A DNA stretch of 64,000 nucleotides from Quercus robur (lineage: Eukaryota > Streptophyta > Magnoliopsida > Fagales > Fagaceae), in the NCBI RefSeq assembly GCF_932294415.1, contig NC_065536.1:372001-436000 (forward strand). The letters run 5' to 3'. Shown here piece by piece: positions 37,401-48,595 of the stretch; within the stretch, counting starts at the first letter, position 1, and every line of letters starts with the position of its first letter. The position numbers were made by a program, and so were the translations under genes. The notes beneath the pieces were generated by a model. It was given only the letters and a program-made list of their open reading frames with translations. It was not told the origin of the DNA and searched no databases.

Positions 37401-37953
37401 AGCCACCAAACAAAAAATAATGAAAAGAAGTGGGTTACATGGTGCTATGAAAATACTGTAAAAATGCTATATAATTACAGATGTCTTATTCAAATGTTAT
37501 TCCCTATGAACATGTATCAAACTTCATACATTACCGTTTAAGCTGTTCTTTGTAGGTTGCAAACCTTGTTGGTTATGTTATTGGACCATCAGGCATTAAT
37601 TGGTTGGTATCTCAATTCCTTCAAAAAGAAGGTATGCCTAAATCTCATATCCTTTTACGGTTTTACCTAGGTTTCCTTGTTTGCTTTGACAAAGGAAGAT
37701 ATGGAGCTAATGCAAAATTCTTTTATGCAGGACTGCCTGTTCTAGGTGGTATGTTTGTGACATTTTATGTAGGGACTAAGGTAATGGTGAATCCCCCCCA
37801 CCCTTTTTTTTTCAAAGTTTTGGTCTCTTCTGAGAAATTTTAGCATCTTGAGCACATGCTTATTTTTAATCATTGGTCTGCACCTCCCTCATTTTGTAGC
37901 TTATGTTCCACATTGATGATGCCAAGCAAAGAAAGTACAGAAATGGCCTGTGA
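28441..37953 (+). CDS. Membrane-bound O-acyltransferase, GUP1/HHAT-like (19 exons)
   Basis: Exons: 28441-28555, 28627-28697, 28770-28951, 29040-29088, 31681-31784, 31897-31961, 32202-32272, 32945-33004, 33172-33285, 33620-33744, 33840-33891, 34659-34721, 34903-35012, 35106-35198, 35314-35395, 36420-36497, 37556-37631, 37731-37780, 37900-37953. Every junction is GT-AG and the phases fit, giving 1614 bp and 537 residues with no break. The protein is strongly hydrophobic with many membrane helices. It has the MBOAT signature FWKNWHASYNKWLVRYMYIP (His385 within) and the catalytic His421 in AIWHDLEW. Arabidopsis has one similar gene (At1g57600 type). In yeast and animals the relatives acylate lipids or proteins in the ER; the plant substrate is unsure. 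Introns 4 and 15 carry antisense LINE inserts. Confidence 0.92.
29307..31270 (-). mobile_element. Recent 5'-truncated L1-type LINE in MBOAT intron 4
   Basis: AGCATTAGATTG flanks both ends exactly (29295-29306, 31271-31282), and a T-run follows the left copy (the poly(A) tail on the minus strand). The minus strand has one unbroken frame of about 640 residues to 29348. It holds the end of the reverse transcriptase (KYLGIPIMHPR, RVKQKLAGWKANMLSFAGR), a zf-RVT zinc domain (ESCPICQRASETILHALRDC) and an RNase H domain (LNTDGSVLG, AAELWGLRDG, VVELDAKAV, NRCADLLAKMG). Perfect flanks and an open frame suggest a young insertion. It is opposite to the gene and leaves the exons intact. Confidence 0.93.
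35614..36060 (-). mobile_element. Probable LINE 3' fragment in MBOAT intron 15
   Basis: A T-run of more than 20 (about 35613-35635) is followed on the minus strand by a 74-codon frame (35797-36021). Its FKGVKSITQLKMGFFE resembles the C-terminal tail of plant L1 proteins without RNase H. The far end and target duplication were not found. Confidence 0.45.
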
Positions 37954-38576
37954 AGGAATCATTGTGTAGCCACGTTGCTGATTGCCAATATGTAGATTTT
38001 ATGGGGGGTCAAAATCCAGTATTAGAAATTCTGAATGATGTTGACATCGCCAATGTTATTGGTTTGGGAGAGTATTTTGCATTCACTTTGAGGACCTCGG
38101 TTCATTATTTTGTTATGCGTTTAGGCATTTTAGTTGACAGCAGCAGCCATTCATTGTTGTACAGGAAGAAAATTGGCGATCCCCTCCCCCTTAAAAAGTA
38201 GCAAGGATAACAATGCAATTTTGATTGTTATCATGTGGCATATCATGCCTCTCTATTTGTCTTCGAGGGCACATTTGTGTACCATAGGATCAATTAAGAA
38301 GCTCATCACAAGGTTATTATATATACTTTTTCTTATTTTTGGTGGAACCGTGTATGATATCATCTATTTTGTTTTGTTTTGTTTTTTGAGACTGGTATGA
38401 TGGTAATTGTTAAATGTTGAACTTATGACCCTTGCCCTCATCAAGTCATGATCTTTCAATTTCGATTTTCTTTTTTCTTAGGAATAATGGAATTTTATTG
38501 AGACAAACGACCAAGTACAGAGGGGGGGAAGACTAGTCACGCATATTTAGATACATAAGAGAGCTATTTTTCATGC
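37954..38576 (+). other. 3' flank of the MBOAT gene
   Basis: Expected to hold the 3' untranslated region. The first 250 bp have some open frames but no motif. On the minus strand CAATAAAATTCCATTATTCC (38485-38504) looks like a polyadenylation signal of an unidentified transcript or retrocopy. Confidence 0.45.
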
Positions 38577-38586
38577 AAAGAATATG

Positions 38587-39111
38587 GGAGATTCTAGCCT
38601 TTTGCCCTTAATTTTTAAAAAATTTAGCAATATGCCCCTATTTCGAAACTATATAGGGATATGCCCCTGTTTCGATACTTGATTAACTTAAAATCGAGTT
38701 TCAATGAAATACTCGATTCGTAGAAAATCAAGTTATGCCGAATAAAACTAAAAAAAAAAAAAAAAAAAAAAGCATGGAACTCGATTTTAGGGAAGTCGAG
38801 TTTCAAAACGTCACTATAGGGCTTAGAAACGCCACTATAGGGCTTCCTGAATATGGAGCGATCACACTTATAAAAATTTTTTTTGCATGGAACTCGATTT
38901 CTTGAAACTCGAGTTCTATGCAATTTTTTTTTTAATATATTTTTTTTTAAGTTTGATCGGGCATAACTCGATTTTCTACAAATTGAGTATTTAATTGAAC
39001 TCGATTTTAAGATAATCGAGTATCAAAATAGGGGCACGCTCCTATATAGTTTGCAAACAGGGGTATATTGCCAATTTTTTTAAAAATTAAGGGTAAAAGG
39101 TCAGAATCTCC
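38587..39111. mobile_element. Mutator-type MITE with ~160-bp inverted ends
   Basis: AAAGAATATG flanks both ends (38577-38586, 39112-39121). The arms begin GGAGATTCT and stay recognisably inverted for about 160 bp. They include ATGCCCCT, CTTAAAATCGAGTT and GTAGAAAATC. No coding capacity. It split an unidentified sequence whose halves are 38460-38586 and 39122-39300. Confidence 0.85.
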
Positions 39112-39631
39112 AAAGAATATGACAGAAGATGTTCTGTTACTGTATGCAGCCACCAACATGCAGTTCTCCCCTCTCCAAGCCAAAGTCTGTTCGGTCTTCC
39201 GCTCGTCCCTGCAGCACTGCCTATCTGAATCAGTACAATCAGTCCTCAATGGCGCAGTCATCCTTCATAAAATCAAGCTCCTTTTCATTCAGACATTAAT
39301 ATATTGATAAAGAATGTGCCTTCAATGGGAAGAGTGGGGAGGGGGTGGCATTTTGAAGAGACACATCACACCCCCGGTTGAACAGGAAGCCAGCTTTCCA
39401 TTAAGCAATTAACATTATATACATCATTCATTCCAGGAGTAAAAGTAACGCTAATACATTTTTGTCTTTTTTTAAGTTAAATCTTTTTTGCTAGCGAGTG
39501 AGGTAGGAAGGATTCCAAACCAAGTTCCCCCAACACAAAAACATTGCACTACAACCCTTGCGTGCTTATTAATCTTCCTCCTCGTTATCTTGTTTTCTCT
39601 GAGTGAACTCTTAATTACAATTACAATACAA

Positions 39632-39836
39632 AGGCTGGGTTTGGATTGCGATGAAAAGGAAAAAAAATGCATGTGTATGTTTTTTCTGAGTTCCGTGCAC
39701 TGTTTACGAGACCCGTAAGTACGGATTTCAGCAATTTTTTTTTAAAACTGAATTTCACGACATTATTCACACATTTAAAAATTATTTTGTTACAGTATTT
39801 TCAGTTTTCAATAATAAACGATATCCAAACAGACCC
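39632..39836. mobile_element. MITE related to the 4399-4680 element
   Basis: The ends GGCTGGGTTTGGAT and ATATCCAAACAGACCC are inverted. The interior has TTTCAGTTTTCAATA and a CACTGTTTACGAGACCC block similar in kind to the Tourist-like MITE at 4399. The target duplication is not clear. Confidence 0.6.
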
Positions 39837-40590
39837 TAAAGAGAAAACTCTTTCACAGCGTCTGAAATTCTATTACACCTTTCTTTGATCAAACTTAAAA
39901 AGGATTATAAAATTTTGATAATTAAACCATCGCATATCACCCCAATACGGTACAGCATAAACTTTTTGGTAGAGAAACATAAAAGATAAACATGTTGCAC
40001 ATAATGAACTGGCAACGCTTCAAGATTTCTCTAATTTATTAATGAAAATGAACAACGAACACCAAATTCCTTTAGGCACAAGAATTCCCACCTGTCACGC
40101 AGCTTATAACTTGTACAGGCACAAATTTTAAGCACCGGATCAAGTAGACTTCAATTCAAATATTATTTGAGAATAACAGTTTCCATGGACACTGTTAACC
40201 AAATGGCACGATAGGTACGACCTCTTGATTTCCACAATTTTTCTTTAATTTGTTGCTGGTGTGAGAGAAGAAAAGAAAGACCACCCTACACTTAATCAGA
40301 ACCCGAAAATGGTAGCATAACTTTTGTTGAAAATCTACTTGCCACAAGTATATAGTCATAGCAGATGTTGCCAATGAATTGTATAAGGGATCACACACAA
40401 GATATCAACTACTTCTAGCCATACCATTACGATGCAATCATTAGTTGTAAAGATAGTGATATTGGAAAAAATAGTAAATAAACAAACATACAATGGAACG
40501 GAAGGATACTTCACTGATTTCAAAATTCTAATCTAATCCGAATTCAGTTTGCTACATCAGTCTATTTCAAGATTGAAATGCCAATTCAAA
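39837..40590. other. 3' flank of FEN1
   Basis: Downstream of the minus-strand FEN1 stop. It should hold the 3' untranslated region and then intergenic DNA; no other gene was recognised. Confidence 0.5.
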
Positions 40591-43500
40591 TTACTTCCTC
40601 TTCCTACCACCACCAGCCTTTGACTTTTTGTTAGCATTACCTTTAGCAGCATTCTCTGGTGTTTCCTGTCACAATGATCAGCAAACTACCTTATCAATGA
40701 TATGGAGTGATGCAATCAGGCAAGTTAACTAATTCCAGGGTTTACAAGTAAATCTTGCAGGAAACAGTAGGCAGATTGTTGAATGCCAAAGAAGACTTTA
40801 CTGACAAAATGAATAATGAACTACAAATACCAAAAAAAGGAAAACTGGGATTGTGAACTAAAAGCAATGCAAACCACAGCATATAAACTGTAAAGCCATT
40901 GTGCTATTAATTGGGAAAAAAAATCCATTAAAAATTACATCCAACATTATTTATAAATTTCAACCCCTACAGAACCGAGTGGAGCAAGAAAAAATAACAC
41001 CCCCACCCCCCCCCCCCCCCCCAAAAAAAAAAAAAAAAAAGTCTCTGACATGAGACACAATGTTTAAATGCTTGATAGGAGAGTAAGTTCTTGTTTAAAT
41101 GATAGTCCAGTTTGCTTGAATCAACTCTTTTTACCTTCAGCCCCACATCACCTTAACTTTTAGATTTTATTGTAAGCAGTGCAAAGTCGGTCTGTTATGG
41201 TAAACTATCTAGGGCAAATCAAAGGTAAACTTACGTACGTGGAAGAAATTTATGGACAAATATTTAAGCTAATTAGTAATTCAGCATTGAGCTCCAAGAC
41301 ATTAGAGATCTGGGACCTAAATTACAAACTAAGTTATCAAATACTATTCCTCCTTTCAGATTGCATACCCGAGGGGAAAATGATAATCATTATAGTATTA
41401 AGGTAAAGAAGAAATAGCAACAGTTCTTTTCTTCCTACAAAAGTTATTTTTTGGGTAAGTTTCTCCCAACAAAAATCACTATATGAAAAACTCTGATGCT
41501 GTTAAATGATTTAAGTGGAATAGAAACACGCATAGATTGGCTCTGATGGTTCACCAGGGTTTTCAGCTTCATGTGCCGAAGCAGACACCTCTGGATAATG
41601 ACGTGGAGTGCTTGAAACCCAGATATTGGATTGGCAAGCTCAGGCTGCCAAGGACCTTGGGCCTGGACCCACAAGCTTGCAAAGAAAGCATCTTATTCCC
41701 AGTTGCTGGTCTGGGTGATCTAAGCACGCATTTACTTCCCTGTCATTCAGTGTAGCAAGAAATCAAGGTGGGCAATCAGGTTTAGACATCCTAAGAGATC
41801 TATACAAACTTGGAAGGCTTTCCACTGTGTTTTAATTTTTTAGGTTTTGAAGGAAAAGGTGATCTGCCACAAATAGTTATGGGATGAGAAAGGTTAAGAA
41901 ATTTGATGAAAAGAAGCAGAAGCTTTGGATCAGTAAGTAGTGGGGAAGACAAACTTTCAGGAAAGTTTTTAAAATAAGACACACAGATACTTGCAGCACA
42001 AAGAAACATTAATTAGTTTTTAAGAAAATTTATTAACATTTAAGAGAGAGAGAGAGAGAACAAAGATATTGTGCTATTTCATCCTGACCTTTCAGCTAAT
42101 GCACGTTATAACCCCGTTTGTTACAGCTTATCTTATAAATTAAGCCAGCTTAATTTCTTAGGTTCATCTTTTTAAAGCTTCACTTTTCCTTTGGTACAGC
42201 TCAGTCAAACCCCAGCTTATTCTTTGTTCACTAAAATAAGTTATACCAAATGCACAGGTGAAAATTAATATTCAGCAAGACCAAGAAAACAGATTGAGAG
42301 GTAAACTAATAATATAAAGGAATAAGAACCAACAAACGCAAAAGCAAACTTACTAGATAAGAAGAACTAATGTAGGATGGGAAGTGTAGAAAATAGAAAC
42401 AACAGGGAAGAAAGAAGAACAGGACAAATCTTATGCTTCACCATCTAGATTCTAGAATCTACCTAATTCCCTAGGCTTCACCACCTAAGGGTGCTTAGAA
42501 TCACCACAAAGCTTAGGCAAACATCTCTAATAAATAATTTCTTGTTCAAATTGTATCGCTTCAAACCATTCCTGGAGCCTCTATATAATAGGCTTGAGGG
42601 ATTACATTTTAAGCCTGTGTTTGGTTCGGGTGAAAAACTTTTACTGAAAACATTTTACAACCTTATGGGTGTTTGGGCGGACTGAAAAACCTGGTCAAAC
42701 TGAAATTAATTTCCCTTTGACTGTAAAATAAGGCTGCCTAGAGTGTAAAATCAATTACACTTTCATTTTTACAGCATTTCATTTTCAGCCTTCACTCTCA
42801 CACTCATGCCCTACACACCCCAAGCAAGGAGAGGTAGTAGAGAGGAGAGCTTGAACCAACAGCCACCTCCACCGCTGAACTTTGCCCTTATCCTCACCAG
42901 TCGAGCAACCCACCCATGAGCAGATCGGACCACCCAGCCACTAACGCCAACCACCATGACCACCCATCCCTAGATCGAACCACTGATCTCATCGTCTCTG
43001 CCTCAAGCTTGTCGTTGCCACCTCAATCTCATTGCCACTGCCTCCAGATCAAACCATCAACCCACCCATGAACCTCTCTCTCTCTCTCTCTAGTTTGATG
43101 AATGTTCAATTTTTTTGTTTTGTTTTTGTTTTTTGTTTCTTTGGGTTTATATATTGGAATTTTCTATTACAGTATCTGTTTGGAAGCTGGGAAAATGTAA
43201 AAAACTAGTAGAAAATGTGTTTTCTAGAGCATTTTCAGGAAAACAACCAAACGCCGAAAATATTTTCTAGAGCTTTTTATGGAATGCAACTAAACACCTG
43301 AAAATGTTTTCTAATCTGGAAAATGTTTTCACCTGAAATTATTTTAGACTAGGAAAACATTTTACGTCAAACCAAACACAGATCCTCAACAACATTAAAA
43401 TCAAATTCAAAAGTAAAAAAGAAATCAAGTACAAAATTTCAAAATAAAATCTGGAAGAAAATCTGAAATAATCTGGGTTGTGCTCCCAGCATCAAGAGTG

Positions 43501-46500
43501 CTTATCAGCAGTTTTTTCTTTAGGTATTAATCAGCAGTCTTTTTCTTGGTAATAACTAAAGTTTGTTTGTACTATGAGTGATCCAAGTTCAATGATTTCA
43601 TCAAATTATGCAGAGTTAGAACATAGAAACATTTTATCTTCCAACCACAGATAAATATTGGCATATCCAGGGAAAAAAACCAAGAGATGCTCAAAATGCA
43701 TAGCTTAAACATACCTTCCGTTTAATGGGTGCAGATGTATTAGGAACTGGTTTAAAAAATGATTCTAATCTGCAAAATAAATATATAGCAATAGTATTAG
43801 GCATCATTAGCCAAAGAAAACAGAAAGTTAAAGAACTTATTCCTATAAGCATCACCTACCGGCCCTGTGTTGACTTGTTTTTGGCTGCTTTAATTTTCTC
43901 TATTGCCTAAATAGATAGAGAAACCAAGAAATAATTTAGGTCTTTCCTCATTATTCAGAACGAACGATATAAACTTATAGCAAGCCAATGTAAGAACTTT
44001 ATAGTGATTTAGAAGGGCACACCTTGGTCACTCTGTCACTGTTGAACCCATTTTCATTCACCAGAAAGGTTACCAAACCCTGTAAAAATGACAAAACAAT
44101 GTAATCTCTCTAACATGCAAAACATTCAAAAAAGACAATATAATATAAACACTTTTCAACTAAAAATTAATTACTTCTTCATCTGGAGCAGTCCACTTAA
44201 TCTCAAGTTGTTCTTCATCAGTACAGACTAATGGTTCTTTAAAAAGCCGCCGAGCTTCTTGATATGGCCAATCATCTGGTATTTGGAACCTGATTATAGA
44301 ATGTACAATTAGAGCTGAAAAAGGAACAGTAAATACACAAATAAAAGCACACCCATCATCGAGTAAAAAATGCTAGAAAGCTCCATGATATAATTAGATA
44401 ATTTAGATGAATTAAAATTTTACATGGTAATAACTAATAACACAGAGCTCTAGAAAGTATTGAAATGATGGTAACTTGTCAAAAAAAAGTATTGAAAAAT
44501 GATGGTTAAAGCAAAAGATGGTACTATATTGAACACCCAGGACCCAATGGAATTTTTTCAATGATAATTACACATGCACCTAATATTCCAAAAGAAATTC
44601 AACAAATAAGTTTATTTGAATCATTTCACCAGGTCAAATACATGAATATACATAGTACAGCAGCTTTCAAGCTTTAAAATGAGAAAACCTCTCTTTGTTT
44701 ATGTTCTCCAGTATATTCTCTATAGAGCCATGCTGACGAATGAGCTTCAAAGCAGTCATCCCCCCAATTCCTGTAGTATAAATTTATAATTGCACTAAAT
44801 ACTAAATGCATAATTAAATTTTCAAGCCATACATATGTGTGTGTAAAAGTAATATATTATATCAGATTGATTATTGCAAATGAAAAACCCAAATACCTCG
44901 AATGCTGTCACAGTAATCACATCCAGAAAGAATGCATAAATCAATGAATTGATCCATAGTAAGATTTAGCTCCTCCAAAATCTGAAAGGATGTCATTATC
45001 AGAACAGTGAATTAATATAGTAAGCAATTACATCAGAGTTTGATAATTACAAGGGAGGAGAGGAGGGACTTGAACCCTGGACATCTTCGTTAGAAACACC
45101 AAGATGTGCCAATTGAGCTACAACGATTTTGGCAAGCAATTATATCAGAGTTAGAACCAGTAAGTACCTTTGCAATTTCAAATTCCATCACTGGAACTTT
45201 TCTCGAGCTAGGATCCATCAAATGACGAAGAAACCTAGGAGCTCCAAACGTTAGGGAATCCATGTCTTCAGAAGCCACGGCATAAACCTGAATTCAATAA
45301 AAGTTCATTAGACTCTTAACACATCATTTACCATGAACATGTTTGGGCAACAGACAGAAAGGAAATGAATCCAACTATTTCCAGTAGACTGGAAGGCCCA
45401 AATCCATCCTTGGAACAAGTCACTATGGAAAATAAGATCAACAACACAAATAATGTACAAACATGAAAATAAAATAAAATAAAAAAGCACATGGAAAGCA
45501 TATGACAAAATAAACCCTTAAAAAAATGTTGAGGGAAACAAAATAACTTGTTTCAAATACCACAGAAAACACAATGTAATACTTTCTTTTCCATTAGGTT
45601 TACTCATGAACATAAAATAATCACAAAGCAGACAGAAACTTGCCTGTCCTGACTTACAAAGAGCAGCACATTGTGCCTCTGCTTCTGAAGGAGCCTGTGG
45701 AAACCAAAACCACACAGGTACATCACAAGAAGAATAAATTTTTAGCTACACTTTAACTCTCACCAGTGAAAAATTATTTTATAACATAATATCACCTCAA
45801 TCACAGGCACTCCCATGAGTCTTAAGAGCCTTTTGCAGTCATCATTGTGCTGCTTTGTCACCTGCAAAAGTAAGAAGAACATGGCATCAAAAGCTCACAT
45901 AAATCATACTTTCAGTAGACCCCAACCTTTACAATTTCTTGCTTGATAAATAGCAAAAAAACAAGTGTTCAGGAATATAGTGCTAAGTGTTAATGTTCCA
46001 CAGTAATCGTAAACCACATTTGACAACAGAAAAGAAAGAGATATGGAAAAGAACTCACCTTCACTGTTCGTTTACTGAATTTCTCAATGGCTTCCTTATC
46101 GCCAGCCTGCAATGACAACAAAAGGCAGCTACATTACACATGTTGTAAACTAATGATAAAATAGAAACCAAGGGAAAGTGAACAAAGAAAGCAATATGCA
46201 CATGCCTCTTTGGCTTCTTCCAAATCCTCAGTAGCATCAGCCCTCTTTGAGTAACTACACCACAAGTTTAACATGAAAGCCACTATTAACCATGTGCTTA
46301 ACAAATGTCATCTATGTTAAACAAAGAACTAAACTGTGATAGAAAAACACCGTTTTGCCAGCTCTTGTTTTTTCAGATCTGGAGGCTTCCCATCAAAAAC
46401 ATAGCTGAACAGAAACTTCAACTTGTTTAGCAAAAGCACATACTACACCAATTATACCAAGTATAACATGGAGATGACTGCCTAAACTTTAACAAAGTGA

Positions 46501-47242
46501 AAACAAAGAGCAAGGTAGAGAATTTAATTACACTGGCTTCATTCCAGCTTCAAGAAGCCTAATTGTCCGTGAAAACATGCCTTGCAGATGACTACAAACC
46601 ATCCCAAGAGAAACCCATATCAATATTTAGAAAACAAAGAGTTCAAATGAAACCCAGCTCAAAACTAACCACACCCAAAACACAAACTAAGCTAAATTTC
46701 AGGGAAAAAAAAAAAAAAAAAAAAAAAAACCCACCAACACATGCTTATTTAATCGAAAAAAGAGATAACTTTGTAAAGGGTACCTAGTAACTTCACCAGC
46801 CTCATTTGTAAGCATCTCAGTCCCACTCCTTCCCACAACAATCTGCACCAAAATTCAAGCAAACCCACATGCTAAATCCTAATAAATACTCATTCACAAA
46901 GGCTCATACATGTTCAATTAACATATTAACTCAGCCCCAGATAAAAATTTTATTTAAAAAAAAAAAAAAAAAAAAAAGATGCGTACGAGGAACTGATAAA
47001 TGCTCATGCTGGCGTCTATAGCGATTTTGCGGCCAAAATAGGTCTCAAATTTCTGCTCCCTCATGGCCTTCGGTGCATTGTCCGCTAAGAGCTTTGTTAA
47101 ACCCTACAACCCCATCATCAATTTACACACACACACACACACACCCAAAAAAAAATCATATATTAAAAATCTGCAATAAAAACTAGCACTTTAGAAATCA
47201 AAGAGAGAAAGGGGTTGGAAAAGCAAATACCTTGATACCCAT
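40591..47242 (-). CDS. FEN1: Flap endonuclease 1 (17 exons)
   Basis: Minus-strand exons: 47231-47242, 46987-47103, 46784-46842, 46532-46591, 46351-46404, 46206-46254, 46059-46106, 45796-45861, 45644-45694, 45168-45287, 44897-44981, 44689-44770, 44175-44289, 44023-44079, 43860-43906, 43715-43769, 40591-40665. They give 1152 bp and 383 residues. FEN1 cuts 5' flaps in Okazaki-fragment maturation and base-excision repair. Metal-binding acids are present: Asp34 (IAIDASM), Asp87 (VFDGKPP), Glu159 and Glu161 (SEAEAQC), Asp180 and Asp182 (SEDMDSL), Asp234 (SGCDYC). A PCNA box QGRLESFF starts at Gln339, and the tail is basic (GGGRKRK). Introns 6 and 9 start with GC instead of GT. The last intron is 3 kb and holds an inserted element. 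Confidence 0.96.
41002..41040. repeat. C-run joined to A-run
   Basis: CACCCCCACC leads into a C-run and then an A-run within the last FEN1 intron. Length in this assembly is likely unreliable. Confidence 0.8.
42615..43381. mobile_element. Non-autonomous DNA element in the last FEN1 intron
   Basis: The ends CTGTGTTTGGTT and AACCAAACACAG are inverted, and GAAAACATTTTAC occurs near both tips. The middle (about 42800-43080) is GC-richer and full of CCACC-type sequence, with no complete open frame. I could not settle its target duplication or superfamily. Confidence 0.6.
45041..45134 (-). mobile_element. SINE in FEN1 intron 10
   Basis: On the minus strand GTAGCTCAATTGGCACAT (A box) and GGGTTCAAGTCCC (B box) form the tRNA-like head. 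An 18-bp direct repeat, AGCAATTAYATCAGAGTT, flanks it (45023-45040, 45135-45152) with one difference. This shows insertion into the intron, so it is not a tRNA gene. Confidence 0.85.
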
Positions 47243-47341
47243 TTTCCTGGATTTGGGTGAATTTTACTTTAGTCAGTGGGAGATGAGATGAGATGAAAAG
47301 GGAGTCTCGTTTTTGGCTAAAACTAGGGATCATATGAATTC

Positions 47342-47396
47342 CTTCCCGCGCACTGCTGCGGTTTTAGTCTACTTTGAGGCACGTGGAGATCACGTG
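47342..47396 (-). promoter_or_regulatory. FEN1 promoter: E2F-like site and two G-boxes
   Basis: CTTCCCGCGC (47342-47351) is one base off the plant E2F site TTTCCCGC. Two CACGTG G-boxes follow at 47380-47385 and 47391-47396, only 5 bp apart. They lie 100-155 bp upstream of the FEN1 start. E2F control is known for plant replication genes; use here is inferred. Confidence 0.55.
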
Positions 47397-47459
47397 TCCT
47401 ATCATCACTCATTCCTTTCACTCTTTATCCCATATTTTTGAAGACCGTAACCTCTCCAA

Positions 47460-47628
47460 TTTTTTTTTTAGAGTTTTAACTAATGAAATAATTCGCTCTT
47501 GATGATAGCTCTTTATTACCAAATCAAAATAGTAATTGATTTTTGGTATAGGCGAGAATTAAACTCCAGATTTCTTATTTAACCATCAGAAATTTTACTA
47601 GTTGAGCTAACCGGAACCCACTCTAATA
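47460..47628 (-). mobile_element. tRNA-derived SINE, same family as 4724-4882
   Basis: The minus strand reads GTTAGCTCAACTAGTAAA (A box), GGAGTTTAATTCTCGCC (B box), then GAGCTATCATCAAGAGCGAA and an A-run. These blocks appear in the same order in the copy at 4724. It lies about 220 bp upstream of FEN1. Confidence 0.75.
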
Positions 47629-47650
47629 TTTTAATTTGGTCCTTAATTAT

Positions 47651-48420
47651 TATTTTTTTTTATAGGTAAGAAAATTTTGTATTAAAAAGAAGTAAATGAA
47701 GGAAATATGTACAAGCAATAAAGGAAAACATAACAACTTATATACAAAAAGATAGTATATTTAAAAGCAACGAAATAGATTTCATAAAAGTAAATCCCCA
47801 CACACGAGACCAATCAAACAACGTGGTCACAAACAAAGCTAAGAGCTTATACACAAAAAGTATCAAATCTTCAAATATGCGATTATTTCTCTCCTTCCAA
47901 ATAATCCATATCACACAATATGATACCAAATTCCAAACATTTGAAGAATGTATCCCCAACCAATTCCTCCAACCGACCAGTAAGTCAATAACCCTTTAGG
48001 TAGAACTCAAGAAACACCAAAAGACCTAAGGGCAAAGCCCCATAACTGAAATACCTCACCACAATGCAGAAGCAGATGATCCACACACTCTCCCCTTAAC
48101 ATCTACAAAGGCAACACCGATCCATAATTGTGAAGCCTCGTTTCCTCAAAAAGGTCCGTTGTGAGAACCTTCCCCCGCATGCAACTATCCAAACAAAAAA
48201 CGACACACAACATGGAGCCTTCACACCCTAAATACTCTTCCAGTGAAAAGTAATAGAGCTAGATCCCCTCAATACACCGTAAAAAGGATTTTATATCAAA
48301 ATCTCCCTTCGACCCCAAATACCATGTCATCTTATCTCCACCCTCAATAGGAGGACTCAACGACTCCAAATGTATGAGCAAAGCCCCCCCCCCCCCCAAA
48401 TTCCATCTCCCATTAAAACC
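47651..48420 (-). mobile_element. Degenerate LINE 3' region (zf-RVT type)
   Basis: A T-run at 47651-47660 is the tail. The minus strand reads WNLVSYCVIWIIWKERNNR and FEDLILFVYKLLALF (47738-47959). Further up, in broken frames, it reads GECVDHLLLHCGEVFQLWGF (about 48085-48030). This is the zf-RVT plus tail of plant L1 elements without RNase H. Old copy. Confidence 0.75.
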
Positions 48421-48470
48421 ATGCCGAAACCATATATGTGAGATAGAAATCTACTAAAACCTAATCTAAG

Positions 48471-48473
<3 letters not shown>

Positions 48474-48507
<34 letters not shown>
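48474..48507. repeat. (TA)n(TG)n compound microsatellite
   Basis: A TA run passes directly into a TG run. Confidence 0.85.
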
Positions 48508-48508
<1 letters not shown>

Positions 48509-48595
48509 AAACTCCCTCCTGAAGACTAGAACATTAGCCTTTGACCTCCTTCACTCCATAATAACTTATACTAGTGAAGTAAATATCACATCAAG

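Noticed and set aside
41444-41755. Open frames on both strands in the last FEN1 intron
   Set aside because: No recognisable motif on either strand, and no splice context.
45041-45134. tRNA gene
   Set aside because: Boxes A and B are present, but the 18-bp target duplication and missing cloverleaf arms show a SINE.
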